Assembly: GCA_025144025.1 (NCBI GenBank)
Contig: JALXWS010000020.1
Span: 1 to 49,924, forward strand
Length of the DNA stretch: 49,924 bases
Source: Corynebacterium sp. p3-SID1241
GTDB lineage: Bacteria; Actinomycetota; Actinomycetes; Mycobacteriales; Mycobacteriaceae
Reading direction: 5' to 3'
Of the stretch, positions 24,663 through 33,862 are shown in pieces. Numbering within the stretch: position 1 is the stretch's first letter; each line of letters starts with the position of its first letter. The notes beneath the pieces were generated by a model. The model did not search any database. It saw only the letters and a list, made by a program, of their open reading frames with translations, and was not told the origin of the DNA. The position numbers and the translations under genes are program-made.

Positions 24663-27600
24663 GTGTCAGATAGCCTCATTACGAATACCACCCAAGCGCG
24701 ACCTGCCGGCTCCCGTTTCACCGCCGCCCCCGCGGGCCTGCGGTGGACCGCGATCATTGCCGGACTGATTGGTTTTCTGTGTTTTGTAGCGACTCCGCTA
24801 CTGCCAGTAACCCAAACTCAGTCCTCTTATGACTGGCCGCAGCATGATTCCGTGCAGTCCATCAACGCGCCGCTTATTTCCGTGGCCCCAGAGGATCTTC
24901 AGGCCACCATCCCTATTTCCGCGGTTGATGAGCTGCGCGAGGGCCAATCCATGGTCTACGGCACCGTCCCGCCGGAGTCCAAAAAGGCTTCCAACCGCGG
25001 CCTTTTCGTCCGTGCGAATGACGAGGGCCTGTCTGTTGTCTCCTTGGATGAGGTACTGCTTACCCTCAATGCCAAAGAGGTAGCCAAGCTTCCCAAGGAC
25101 GCCAAGATTGAGATTTCCGCTTCGGGCGATGGCACCACGGTGAGCGTGGGTGATCATGAAAAGACCACCGAGGAGGATCTGCGCCCGCAGGTCACCGGCG
25201 TCTATACCGAAATTGACGATAAGGCAGATGTGCAAGCTTTGCTTGACGACGGCCTCAATGTCCACGTCGATATCAACTCGCGCTTCACTTCGTCCCCGAC
25301 GTTGCTCAAGACCCTTGCCATGTGGCTGGGCACCGCCATGGTGGTAGTGTCCCTGTTCTGCCTGTGGCGCATCGACCGCCTCGATGGCCGCCGCTTCGGC
25401 TTTATGCCTGAAGCGTGGAAAAAGGTGCGCCCGCTCGACGGCGTGGTCACCGCCATCTTGGGATTCTGGTATATCTTCGGCGCCAATACCTCCGATGATG
25501 GCTTTATTTTCTCCATGAGCCGCGTCTTTGATCACGCGACCTACATGTCCAACTACTACCGCTGGTACGGCGTGCCAGAGGCTCCCTTCGGTGCCCCCTA
25601 TTATGACTTGGTTGCCGTTCTCTCCCAGATTTCTACCGCCTCGGTCTTCGTGCGCCTGCCCGGCCTTATTTCTGGGCTCATCATCTGGTTTATTCTCTCC
25701 CGCGAGATGCTGCCGCGCTTTGGCCAGCTTGTCGACGGCCGCCGTGTCGCCCACTGGACCGCAGCGCTTATGTTCCTGGCCTTCTGGCTGCCATATAACA
25801 ACGGCACCCGCCCAGAGCCCATCGTGGCGCTCGGCGTGATGTTTACTTGGGCTTCCTTTGAGCGCGCCATTGCCACCCACCGCCTGCTTCCTGCGGCCGT
25901 GGGCACCATCGCCGCGACTATTACTTTGGCCGCCGGCCCCACCGGTCTTTTTGCCGTGGGCGTCTTCCTGGTCAGCCTGCCGCACCTCTTCCGCGTCATG
26001 GCCGAGCGCGTCCCGTCCATGGGCGGTGGTGCCCTCGGCTGGCTCGCGCTCATTGCACCGTTCCTTAGCGCTGGCACCGCCATTATGGTTGCCGCCTTTG
26101 GTGACCAGACGCTATCTACCGTGCTGGAGTCCACCCGCGTGCGCTCCGAAGTCGGCCCCTCCCTGCCGTGGTATGCCGAGTACACGCGCTATTCCACTCT
26201 CTTCCAGGAATCGGTGGACGGCTCGCTTACCCGCCGCTTCGCAGTCTTCACCATGCTCTTTTGCCTGGTGCTTATTGTGGCGGCCTTCATCAAGGACCGC
26301 CGCATCGTCGGTGCTGCCGTCGGACCAACCCAGCGTCTGCTCATCATCGTGGCGCTGTCCATGTTCTTCCTCATGTTCACCCCGACCAAGTGGACCCACC
26401 ACTTTGGCATTTACGCCGGTGTCGCCGGTGTCATCGCCGCCCTCGGCGCCGTGGTGCTCTCCCAGTTTGCACTGCGCTCGCCGCGCGCTCGCACCTTCGC
26501 TATTGCCGCGGTGGTCTTCTTGCTGGCCATCTCCTTCGCCGGCTGGAACGCCTGGTGGTACGTTTCTTCCTTTGGCATCCCGTGGTGGGATCGCACGGTG
26601 CAGCTCAAGGCCATCGAGGCCAATAAGGTGCTCCTTGCCATCGCGTTGGTCATCTTCGCAATCGGCGTAGTGCAGTCCCTGCGCCACAGCTACCGCAAGT
26701 CGCAGGCAGAAGAGGCCGGCACTCTTGCGGAATTTGAGCAGAATGCTGCCGCCAAGGTCTCGCGCTCGGCCGGCATCATGTCCGCGCCCATCGCCTTTGC
26801 CTGCGCCATCGTGGTAGCGCTGTCCTGCGCATCCTTTGCTAAGGCCACCGTCTCGCAGGCGGATTCCTACTCCGTGGGCAAGGGCAACCTGGCCTCCCTG
26901 AGCGGCAATACCTGCGCGCTGGCGGATCAGACCATGGTGGAGACCAACACCAATGATTCCTTCCTAACCCCGGTCGAGGGCGACTTAGGGGATTCCTTGG
27001 TGGATAAGGACGAAACCCACAATGGCTTCGATCCGAATTTCATCCCCGAATCCATCGAGCCGGAAAACCAGAACTCCGCCTCCGTGGGTGCCATCGCGGA
27101 TGGCTCCAGCGATTCCTCCTCCGATAGCGCGGAGACCGCTACTTCCGGCGCAGATACCGAATCCGGCGGCACAAGCGATTCCGCCGATTCCCAGGAGACT
27201 AAGAATAAGCAGGAAAAGAAGGGCGAGAAGTCTAAAGAAACCACCAATACTTCGGAAGGCGGCGTGCGCGGCACCAAGGGTGTCAATGGCTCCACCATGC
27301 ACCTGCCGTTCAACCTGGATTACACCAAAGTTCCGGTACTCGGCTCCTATTCCGAAGAGCAAGACTCCACCTCTGAGGTAACCACCAAGTGGTACAACCT
27401 GCCAGAAGCCAAGGACAATACTCCAGTGCTCGCTGTGTCTGCGGCCGGCAATATCTACCACCACGATGTCAACGGGGTGGAGCAGGAAGGCATGGAGCTT
27501 AGCCTCGAATACGGCACCATCGATGATTCCGGAAAGATCACCAATACCGGGGAGGAAGAACTCTCCGCCGTTGGTGCTACGCCGAAGTGGCGCAACTTGC

Positions 27601-28124
27601 GCCTGCCGCTGGATAAATTGCCGAAGGACGCCAACGTGGTGCGCTTAGTAGCAACGGATGATTCCACCGATGAGGATGACTGGCTCGCCTTTACCCCGCC
27701 GCGCGTGCCGGAGCTGGATACCATCAATAACCAGTTCTCCAAAGACACCCCGGCGCTGCTGGACTGGGCCGTCGCTCTGCAATTCCCGTGCCAGCGCACC
27801 TTTGACCACTTCGCCGGCGTTACTGAGATCCCGGAGTACCGCATCTTGCCGGATTCCTCGGCACAGACCTCGCTGACGGATTTCCAGTCCTTCTCTGGTG
27901 GCGGTGCGATGTCGACCGCGGAAGCGGTGAACTACTCCTATGAGATCCCGAGTTACCTCAACAATGATTGGGCTCGCGATTGGGGTGCCATTGAAAAGTA
28001 CGAACTGCGTACCGATTCACAGGGCAATGCCCCAGTCCCAGCCGAGATCGAATATGAGGATATTACCCGTTCCGGCCTATGGAAAGACTCCGAGATGAAG
28101 ATCCGCCCCGAGGGCGAGGAATAG
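24663..28124 (+). CDS. emb: Arabinofuranosyltransferase Emb
   Basis: The 1153-residue GT-C arabinosyltransferase extends the arabinan of arabinogalactan. It has an N-terminal helix, an extracellular N-terminal domain (about 50-215), a membrane core with the catalytic-loop motif ANTSDDGF (about 274-281) and YYRWYGVPEAPFGAPYY, and a C-terminal carbohydrate-binding domain. Between the last helices and that domain lies a Ser/Asp/Glu/Lys-rich linker (about residues 808-868) absent from my memory of mycobacterial EmbC. GTG 24663 has TAGACT 7 nt upstream, suggesting a leaderless mRNA. Only one emb is present, as in C. glutamicum; it is the ethambutol target. Confidence 0.96.
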   Translation: MSDSLITNTTQARPAGSRFTAAPAGLRWTAIIAGLIGFLCFVATPLLPVTQTQSSYDWPQHDSVQSINAPLISVAPEDLQATIPISAVDELREGQSMVYGTVPPESKKASNRGLFVRANDEGLSVVSLDEVLLTLNAKEVAKLPKDAKIEISASGDGTTVSVGDHEKTTEEDLRPQVTGVYTEIDDKADVQALLDDGLNVHVDINSRFTSSPTLLKTLAMWLGTAMVVVSLFCLWRIDRLDGRRFGFMPEAWKKVRPLDGVVTAILGFWYIFGANTSDDGFIFSMSRVFDHATYMSNYYRWYGVPEAPFGAPYYDLVAVLSQISTASVFVRLPGLISGLIIWFILSREMLPRFGQLVDGRRVAHWTAALMFLAFWLPYNNGTRPEPIVALGVMFTWASFERAIATHRLLPAAVGTIAATITLAAGPTGLFAVGVFLVSLPHLFRVMAERVPSMGGGALGWLALIAPFLSAGTAIMVAAFGDQTLSTVLESTRVRSEVGPSLPWYAEYTRYSTLFQESVDGSLTRRFAVFTMLFCLVLIVAAFIKDRRIVGAAVGPTQRLLIIVALSMFFLMFTPTKWTHHFGIYAGVAGVIAALGAVVLSQFALRSPRARTFAIAAVVFLLAISFAGWNAWWYVSSFGIPWWDRTVQLKAIEANKVLLAIALVIFAIGVVQSLRHSYRKSQAEEAGTLAEFEQNAAAKVSRSAGIMSAPIAFACAIVVALSCASFAKATVSQADSYSVGKGNLASLSGNTCALADQTMVETNTNDSFLTPVEGDLGDSLVDKDETHNGFDPNFIPESIEPENQNSASVGAIADGSSDSSSDSAETATSGADTESGGTSDSADSQETKNKQEKKGEKSKETTNTSEGGVRGTKGVNGSTMHLPFNLDYTKVPVLGSYSEEQDSTSEVTTKWYNLPEAKDNTPVLAVSAAGNIYHHDVNGVEQEGMELSLEYGTIDDSGKITNTGEEELSAVGATPKWRNLRLPLDKLPKDANVVRLVATDDSTDEDDWLAFTPPRVPELDTINNQFSKDTPALLDWAVALQFPCQRTFDHFAGVTEIPEYRILPDSSAQTSLTDFQSFSGGGAMSTAEAVNYSYEIPSYLNNDWARDWGAIEKYELRTDSQGNAPVPAEIEYEDITRSGLWKDSEMKIRPEGEE

Positions 28125-28128
28125 TCTC

Positions 28129-28160
28129 CCCCGCAGCTGCGCCCCAGCTTCGCTGCGGGG
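28129..28160. terminator. Hairpin downstream of emb, candidate terminator
   Basis: A 9-bp perfect stem (28129-28137 with 28152-28160) begins 4 nt after the emb stop codon. An alternative stem of 28139-28145 with 28157-28163 shares the right arm. There is no T-run on either strand, so termination would be weak or Rho-dependent. It lies between convergent genes. Confidence 0.4.
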
Positions 28161-28213
28161 CGCGCAACCGCTGCACAATCCAATTGCCTAAGAAAAGATC
28201 AGCACGGCGGGCG

Positions 28214-29107
28214 CTATTTTTCCAGCCCACCTGCTAGGAACCCGGCCGCATCTCGCACGCGCTGCCGGGCCACCGCCGGAGTAGATACGCGGTGGGTAGA
28301 GACGTAATCGCGCGCAACGGCACCGGGCACGCAAACGCGCGCGGCAATCTCATCCTCGGTTGCGGTTTGCACGAAGGTGTGCGGACTTAGCTCAGATAGT
28401 TCCGCTGGGATTTCGTATCCGGCGCGAAGATCCTCAGGCAGATTTGCAAGGGCGCCGAAATCGGGGAAGGTGAGCAGGAGGGCGTCGGCAGGCACGAGCG
28501 CCGCCAGCGCCCCGCCAGAAGAATACCCCCAGGTAGTAACGTTAGAAGCGCCCTGCGCGCGGGCATAGTCGATGGCTTGCTGTACGGCATTGACCATCTC
28601 TGCCACGGTGTGCTCGGGGGCGAGCGGATAATCCACGTCAATAATGGTGGTGCCGGATAGCTGCGCGGCGGCGGCCACCTCGGGGCGCCACTGCATCTCC
28701 AACGCCTGACCGTCACCGCGCCACCAACCGCCCGAATGCAGCGAGACCGCCCAACGGCCGGTTGGCTTTGTGGGCTGGAAGATGGCGCCCACCTCGGATT
28801 CCTCTACGGTGATACCGTCCGTGAATTCGGTTCCGGGTAGTGCGTGGTTTACACCGGTGCCGAGCACCATCATTGCCGCATGCGTAATGCGATCCGGCAA
28901 AAGCGCGCAATACTGATCCGCCTCAGGGGAGCCTCCCCCAGCCCACGGCGGACGGAAATCCGGGGTGTCATAGTGGGCATCGATATAGGCAACGAGTTGC
29001 TCGAGCTGTTCCTTCTCCTCCATCTGACGGTCCTGACCGCCGATGTGCCACTCCTGGCCGGGCTCCAGCGGGCGGTGCGGGTCCTGGTTAGCATCTGCGT
29101 TAGTCAT
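28214..29107 (-). CDS. Alpha/beta hydrolase
   Basis: This 297-residue protein has the hormone-sensitive-lipase-like pattern SLHSGGWWRGDG (oxyanion-hole region), VDYPLAPEH, and the nucleophile elbow GYSSGGALAAL. It has no signal peptide, so it is probably cytosolic. The substrate is unknown; short acyl esters are usual for this group. TAGGCT lies 7 nt before ATG 29107, suggesting a leaderless mRNA. It is convergent with emb and 39 bp downstream of the M13 peptidase. Confidence 0.82.
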   Translation of the reverse strand: MTNADANQDPHRPLEPGQEWHIGGQDRQMEEKEQLEQLVAYIDAHYDTPDFRPPWAGGGSPEADQYCALLPDRITHAAMMVLGTGVNHALPGTEFTDGITVEESEVGAIFQPTKPTGRWAVSLHSGGWWRGDGQALEMQWRPEVAAAAQLSGTTIIDVDYPLAPEHTVAEMVNAVQQAIDYARAQGASNVTTWGYSSGGALAALVPADALLLTFPDFGALANLPEDLRAGYEIPAELSELSPHTFVQTATEDEIAARVCVPGAVARDYVSTHRVSTPAVARQRVRDAAGFLAGGLEK

Positions 29108-29146
29108 GCCACCGAGCCTACGCGCACCGCCTACCGGCGGAAAGGG

Positions 29147-31081
29147 CTACCAAATGGTGACGCGATCCTCCGGCGCAATATACATGGCAGAATCCTCTGC
29201 AACTTCAAAGGCCTCGTAGAACTCCGCAATATTGGCCGCAATGAGGTTGCAGCGGAACTCCGCCGGCGAGTGCGGGTCAATGGCGAGGTACTGGGTGGCC
29301 ATCTCTGGACGGATGGCGGTGCGCCAAACGCGGGCCCAGGCGAGGAAGAAGCGTTGTAGGCCGTTGTAGGTGTGCTCGGCCAGCTCTGGCTCGGCTCCAT
29401 CTACCTCGAACTTCTCTTCCTTGCCCTGCAGGTCAATGCCCTTATCGGCGCAGTAGTTCTTGAAAGCCACCACAGCGATACCCAAACCGCCTAGGTCACC
29501 GATATTTTCACCCAGGGTGAAGCTGCCATTTACACCGGTGGATTCGATGCCGGCCTCCTTGAGCGCCGTCGGTACCTGGCCATTGAACTGCTCTACCAAC
29601 TTAGCGGTGAGCTTTTCAAAGGCGGCGCGGTCCTCATCGGACCACCAGGAATTCAGGTTGCCCTGGCCGTCAAACTGCGAGCCCTGATCATCAAAGCCAT
29701 GGCCAATCTCGTGGCCGATGACGGCACCGATGGCGCCGAAGTTTTCTGCGGCATCGGCCTCTGGGTTATAGAACGGCGGGCGCAAGATTGCTGCCGGGAA
29801 GGTGATGTCATTGACCACTGGGTTATAAAAGGCGTTGACCGTCTGCGGGGTGGTCACCCACTCGTTACGGTCAGCTGGCTTGCCAATCTTGGCCAGCTCA
29901 AAATCATGGGAGAAGGCGGAGCCGGCGCGGGCATTAGCCAGCAGGTCCCCACCCTTAGCGGAGACCTCGAGGCCAGAGTAATCACGCCAGGAATCCGGGA
30001 AGCCAATCTTGGCCTTGAACTGGGAGAGCTTTTCTAGGGCGCGCTCGCGCGTGGCCGGTGTCATCCACTCCAGCTGGGAGATGCGCTCGCGGTAGGCGGC
30101 GATGAGGTAGCCCACCAGCTCATCCATCTCACGCTTGGAGGAGGCCGGGAAGTGCTTTTCCACGAATACTTGGCCAATCTCTTCTCCCACGAGGGACTCG
30201 GCTAGGCCCACGGCGCGCTTCCAGCGGTCGCGCTGCTCGGTGGCACCGGAGAGTTGGGTGCCGTAGAACTCGAAGTTCTTCGCGCCTACCTCCTCTGGCA
30301 GCATGGCCGCGCGGGAGCGCAGGATGTGCCAGGTGGCCCAGAGCTGCCAATCGGCCATACGCTCGGAGGTAAAGAGGCTCTCGAAGTGCTCGAGATAAGA
30401 CGGCATCATATTGACCACGCGGTGCTCCGGCAGGTTGCCGCCAGAAAGCAAAGCACGGGTCATGGTGGGAAGCTCACTAAACTCGCAGGGGTTATAGGTC
30501 TTGACCGCATCGCGAGTGGAGACCACGTCCCAATGGCCGGCGGCCAATTCCTTCTCCAAGCCCACGATGCGCTGGGCCGCCACCTCGGCGCCCAAGCCAA
30601 AGAGACGGGACGGATCGAGGAATTCCAGCATCTCGGCCACATGCTTCTCATAGGCACTCAGCGTTTCCGCGTGGGCTTCCTCGCGGTAATAAGCCTCATC
30701 CGGCAGGCCCAAGCCGGATTGAATGACATAAGCAATGGCGTCCTCAGAACCAGAGTCCTTGGATACCCAGAAGGTCACCGGGGAACCCACGCCGGTGCGC
30801 TCGAGTTCACCCAAGCTGTGCGCTAATTCCTCTGGGTCGGCCGCACTCAGGCGGTCCAGATCCGCGTCCAATGGAGCCATGCCGGCCGCGTTGACTCCCT
30901 CGGTATCCATAAAGGAGGCATAGAGCTTGCCGGGGCGGCCGGTGTCCTTTTTCACGATCTCATGGACGAGTTCTTCGGCTTCGTCGCGCAGCGCGTGGAA
31001 AGTGCCGTCCACGCCGCGATCATCGGGAATGACGTGGCTTTCTAGCCAGGGTCCATTGACTAGTTGATAAAGATCTTTCAT
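29147..31081 (-). CDS. M13-family zinc metallopeptidase (PepO/Zmp1-like)
   Basis: This 644-residue neprilysin-family protein has VIGHEIGHGFDDQG with the HExxH zinc site, GENIGDLGG with the third ligand, and NAFYNPVVNDITFPAAIL. Length and domains match full-length M13 enzymes such as mycobacterial Zmp1 (Rv0198c). No signal peptide or membrane anchor is visible, so it is cytosolic or exported by another route, as debated for Zmp1. ATG 31081 is chosen over 31153 because TAGAGT lies 7 nt upstream. Its start is 42 bp from that of a divergent leaderless gene. Confidence 0.92.
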   Translation of the reverse strand: MKDLYQLVNGPWLESHVIPDDRGVDGTFHALRDEAEELVHEIVKKDTGRPGKLYASFMDTEGVNAAGMAPLDADLDRLSAADPEELAHSLGELERTGVGSPVTFWVSKDSGSEDAIAYVIQSGLGLPDEAYYREEAHAETLSAYEKHVAEMLEFLDPSRLFGLGAEVAAQRIVGLEKELAAGHWDVVSTRDAVKTYNPCEFSELPTMTRALLSGGNLPEHRVVNMMPSYLEHFESLFTSERMADWQLWATWHILRSRAAMLPEEVGAKNFEFYGTQLSGATEQRDRWKRAVGLAESLVGEEIGQVFVEKHFPASSKREMDELVGYLIAAYRERISQLEWMTPATRERALEKLSQFKAKIGFPDSWRDYSGLEVSAKGGDLLANARAGSAFSHDFELAKIGKPADRNEWVTTPQTVNAFYNPVVNDITFPAAILRPPFYNPEADAAENFGAIGAVIGHEIGHGFDDQGSQFDGQGNLNSWWSDEDRAAFEKLTAKLVEQFNGQVPTALKEAGIESTGVNGSFTLGENIGDLGGLGIAVVAFKNYCADKGIDLQGKEEKFEVDGAEPELAEHTYNGLQRFFLAWARVWRTAIRPEMATQYLAIDPHSPAEFRCNLIAANIAEFYEAFEVAEDSAMYIAPEDRVTIW

Positions 31082-31123
31082 GCCTGCCACTCTAGGGCAA
31101 AGCGGCAAGATAAGGTGTGAGCT

Positions 31124-31705
31124 ATGGAATTTTATCGCTTTCCTCCAGCGCATCCGCGGCGCCTTTTCTTAGCCGTCATTGCGTTCGTAGCGGTGGTTCT
31201 CGCCCTGCCCATGATCGTGCAAACGGCGCTAGGGGATTCTTCCGCGGACGTCGAGCAGGTTACCCTCGCAGAGCCTAGCCAGGACTGGGAGATTGACGTT
31301 CCCGATCTCTATTGCGAGCGCGATTATGAATCCCTCGCCAGCATCGGCTGGACCTGCGGCGATGTCAGCGTGCAAGCCACCCTTACCGAGGATGCCAAAG
31401 ACGATGCCACCACTTTGCGCCGCATGGTTCGCGCCCTAGCCATGGCTCCCCTGCCGGCCGACGCCCCTACCTTCGATGGCACGGATGGAGCACTCCTGCT
31501 TGCCGACGCCCCCTCCTCCACCGCCGCCCTCTCCCTCGACGGCACCGGCGAGGACGAAAACAAGGATTGGGTGGTCACCGTGACCGGCATGGGCGAGCAG
31601 GCCCGCACCACCGCTTCTCGCATTTGGCGCGCCTTCGGCCAAGAGGATCTACCCGCCGCGGCCGATTCAGAATTCGCTGACTTCTCCGGGGAGTTGATGT
31701 TCTAG
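31124..31705 (+). CDS. Membrane-anchored extracytoplasmic protein, unknown function
   Basis: This 193-residue protein has a short basic N-terminus, one hydrophobic segment (about 15-35) and an acidic extracytoplasmic domain that contains two cysteines (about 64 and 75). No family is recognised. TAAGGT lies 7 nt before ATG 31124. Its stop TAG is followed at once by the ATG of the PrsW-type gene, so the two are translationally coupled and may act together, for example as substrate or partner; that is inference. Confidence 0.65.
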   Translation: MEFYRFPPAHPRRLFLAVIAFVAVVLALPMIVQTALGDSSADVEQVTLAEPSQDWEIDVPDLYCERDYESLASIGWTCGDVSVQATLTEDAKDDATTLRRMVRALAMAPLPADAPTFDGTDGALLLADAPSSTAALSLDGTGEDENKDWVVTVTGMGEQARTTASRIWRAFGQEDLPAAADSEFADFSGELMF

Positions 31706-32557
31706 ATGTCCAAGCTCTTTCGCACCACGCTGTGGATCTTCTCCGGTGTTGGCCTCATCGCGTTCTTGGTCCAGACACTGAGCACATTCTTAATCTCTCC
31801 CCTGATGGGCCTGCTCAGCCTGCTTATCGCCGCCGTGCTCGTGACGCTGATCTTTTATCTGCTGCAGCGCAGCCCCATGTGGGCCCGCCCAGCGCGCCTG
31901 TGGGCCACACTGGCTTTCCTTTGGGGCGGCGGGGTGGCCGTTGCCTTGGCGCTTATTAGCGCTGGGCCGGTCATGCAGCTCGCCATCGGCTCCGGCTGGG
32001 TCGATTCCATGATGTCGTGGAGCGGTGCCTACCCGGAGGAAATTTCTAAGGCCACCGGCGTCATCTTCGTGCTCATGTCCTTCCGCCAACTCAACCGCCC
32101 GTGGCATGGCTGGATGGTGGGCGCAGTGGTGGGCCTTGGTTTCGAAACCTGCGAAAATATCCTCTATGGCGCCATGGGCGCGACCATGCACCCCGATAGC
32201 GATATTCAGGGCCTTTTTGAAATGTGGGGGCTGCGTCTTATCGCTGGTCCTGGCCTGCACGTGTTGCTTACCGCGATGGCTGGATGGGGAATCGGCTGGG
32301 CCTTGTATGCCGCTGCCAAGCCGCTGTGGTGGCGCCTCGGCGTTTTCCTCGCCTACCTAGCCGCCTCTTTCACGTTGCACTTTTGCTGGAATTACCTGCA
32401 CGATTCCGAGGTGGCCGCCATCATCCAGGCCGTCGGCATAGCGCTTATCCTCTACCCGCTGAGCATTTGGCTTGTGCTGCGTGGCAATAAGCTCGCCAAG
32501 GCCGACGAGAGCTATAGCCACAGCACTGCCGAGGACGCCCTCGCCTTTGTGCACTAA
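31706..32557 (+). CDS. PrsW-family intramembrane metalloprotease
   Basis: This 283-residue polytopic protein has the family motifs in order: AYPEEISK (EExxK-like), LGFETCENILYG (FExxEN), GPGLHVLLTAMAGWGIG and FTLHFCWNYLHD. In Bacillus, PrsW cuts the anti-sigma factor RsiW. The substrate here is unknown. It starts directly after the upstream membrane-anchored gene. A long symmetrical hairpin follows the stop codon. Confidence 0.85.
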   Translation: MSKLFRTTLWIFSGVGLIAFLVQTLSTFLISPLMGLLSLLIAAVLVTLIFYLLQRSPMWARPARLWATLAFLWGGGVAVALALISAGPVMQLAIGSGWVDSMMSWSGAYPEEISKATGVIFVLMSFRQLNRPWHGWMVGAVVGLGFETCENILYGAMGATMHPDSDIQGLFEMWGLRLIAGPGLHVLLTAMAGWGIGWALYAAAKPLWWRLGVFLAYLAASFTLHFCWNYLHDSEVAAIIQAVGIALILYPLSIWLVLRGNKLAKADESYSHSTAEDALAFVH

Positions 32558-32573
32558 AGCCACCGACCACTTT

Positions 32574-32634
32574 GCAAAACAAGCACGTTTCGCCCTTTTC
32601 CCACCCCGTGAGAGACGAAACATGCTTGTTTTGC
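32574..32634. terminator. Long bidirectional hairpin between convergent genes
   Basis: The arms 32574-32592 and 32616-32634 pair over 19 positions with one mismatch (C32586/A32622) around a 23-nt loop. The outer arms carry AAAA and TTTT, so each strand ends the stem with a T-run. It sits between the PrsW-type gene and the convergent serine hydrolase gene and can serve both. Confidence 0.75.
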
Positions 32635-32656
32635 ATCTGTTTTGGCTCCGCAAATC

Positions 32657-33517
32657 CTAGTTGCACACACGCATCGGCGTTACTTGCGCCAGCTCTTGAT
32701 TAGCGCTCGCGCACGCCTGGCGCTCGTAGCTCGCTGCCGTGCGGGTGGCATCTCGGATAGCCTGTCGCGCTGGGCCTTGTAGATGCAGATCGTGCTCGAT
32801 ACGAGCTCCAATGGCCTCGCTAGAACCGGCGGGGATTACGCCTGGGGCATTATGTACGGCACGGGTGACATCTGCGGTATGAGTGGCCGCATCACCGTAA
32901 GTATTGGCGGCGACGGTAAAACCAGAGGCGGTGGATACCGAGGCATGGATGCGGCGATTATCGGACCAGCCAAACTTGGTACCGATAACGCCCGGAATCC
33001 GTGAGGTACCAAAATCTTGCCGATAGCCATCGGCAGCCACAGGGGCGGCGTTTGCCATGCCGGTCATGATGGGTGCGGCAATGGGATCGTGCTGGATACG
33101 CGAGGTGAACCGCGCTACATCTTCAGTGGAGGTCGTGGTCGTCCCCCAATACCCGGTGTAATGCGTTTCGCGCAGACCGAACTCGTGGATAATGCTGGGG
33201 ATGGCCTGCGGGTAGCGGCGGTCCAAGTCGGTAGCCACGTTGTCATCGCTTACACGAATCATATGCTCCACGCGGGCTTTATCGGCCGGTGCACCATATT
33301 TTAGAACCCAATAGCCCAAGTAGAGCTTGCTCAAAGACAGTGCGGGGCGAGACTCGTGGGAATTAGCGGTGGACACCGTGGCCCCGGAATCATGCCGGAC
33401 GGTGATTTGGGTGCGCGCGGGCACAGCGTTCGGATCGAGAGTGACAGCCTGGGCGGCGGGGATGGTAACGAGGGAGAGTGCGGTAACCAAGGAACCTACC
33501 GCCAGCTTTTTCATCAT
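32657..33517 (-). CDS. Secreted serine hydrolase with beta-lactamase/PBP-like motifs
   Basis: The 286-residue protein has a Sec signal peptide cut near AQA-V25. It then shows S61-L-S-K64 (SxxK), D91-D92-N93 followed by VATDL (compare SDN in class A beta-lactamases) and K181-F-G183 (compare KTG). Two cysteines near the C-terminus could form a disulfide. Spacing fits a serine beta-lactamase/penicillin-recognising fold, but no family name was recognised and the deacylating glutamate was not identified. TAGGAT lies 6 nt before ATG 33517. Enzyme, peptidase or non-catalytic binder cannot be told apart. Confidence 0.65.
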   Translation of the reverse strand: MMKKLAVGSLVTALSLVTIPAAQAVTLDPNAVPARTQITVRHDSGATVSTANSHESRPALSLSKLYLGYWVLKYGAPADKARVEHMIRVSDDNVATDLDRRYPQAIPSIIHEFGLRETHYTGYWGTTTTSTEDVARFTSRIQHDPIAAPIMTGMANAAPVAADGYRQDFGTSRIPGVIGTKFGWSDNRRIHASVSTASGFTVAANTYGDAATHTADVTRAVHNAPGVIPAGSSEAIGARIEHDLHLQGPARQAIRDATRTAASYERQACASANQELAQVTPMRVCN

Positions 33518-33544
33518 GAAAATATCCTAGCGTCACCGTGGGTA

Positions 33545-33862
33545 TTACGCACCGGCTTCCACGAGCAGCACTCCCCCGACGATGAGCACCACGCCCAGAG
33601 ATTTTAACCAAGTAAACGGCTCCTTGAACAGGAGATACGAGGCAATGGCGGTAAGCGCAACGCCAGTGGCAGCCCAGATGCCGTAGGCCACGCCGAGATC
33701 CATGCCGGCCTTGAGCACGAGCGCCAAGAAACCGTAGGCAGAGACATAACACAGGGCGACGAGCACCACCCAGAAGCGGCGCCCGGTCACTGCGGACATG
33801 CGCAGGCACAGCGTCCCGGAAACCTCGATGGCGGTGGCGAGAAAAAGAAGGAACCAGATCAT
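33545..33862 (-). CDS. SMR-family efflux subunit (second of a pair)
   Basis: This 105-residue, four-helix protein is of the small multidrug resistance family, with the essential membrane glutamate E13 in ATAIEVSGT and the signature YGIWAATGVALTAI. It overlaps the upstream SMR gene by ATGA (4 bp). Paired SMR genes such as ebrAB or ykkCD make heterodimers of opposite topology. Substrate could be quaternary ammonium compounds or guanidinium; no guanidine riboswitch was recognised. Confidence 0.9.
   Translation of the reverse strand: MIWFLLFLATAIEVSGTLCLRMSAVTGRRFWVVLVALCYVSAYGFLALVLKAGMDLGVAYGIWAATGVALTAIASYLLFKEPFTWLKSLGVVLIVGGVLLVEAGA

Noticed and set aside
24798..25985. 395-residue open frame antisense to emb
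   Set aside because: It is inside emb, whose N-terminal and catalytic domains are unmistakable. The frame is His/Gly/Gln-rich without a family.
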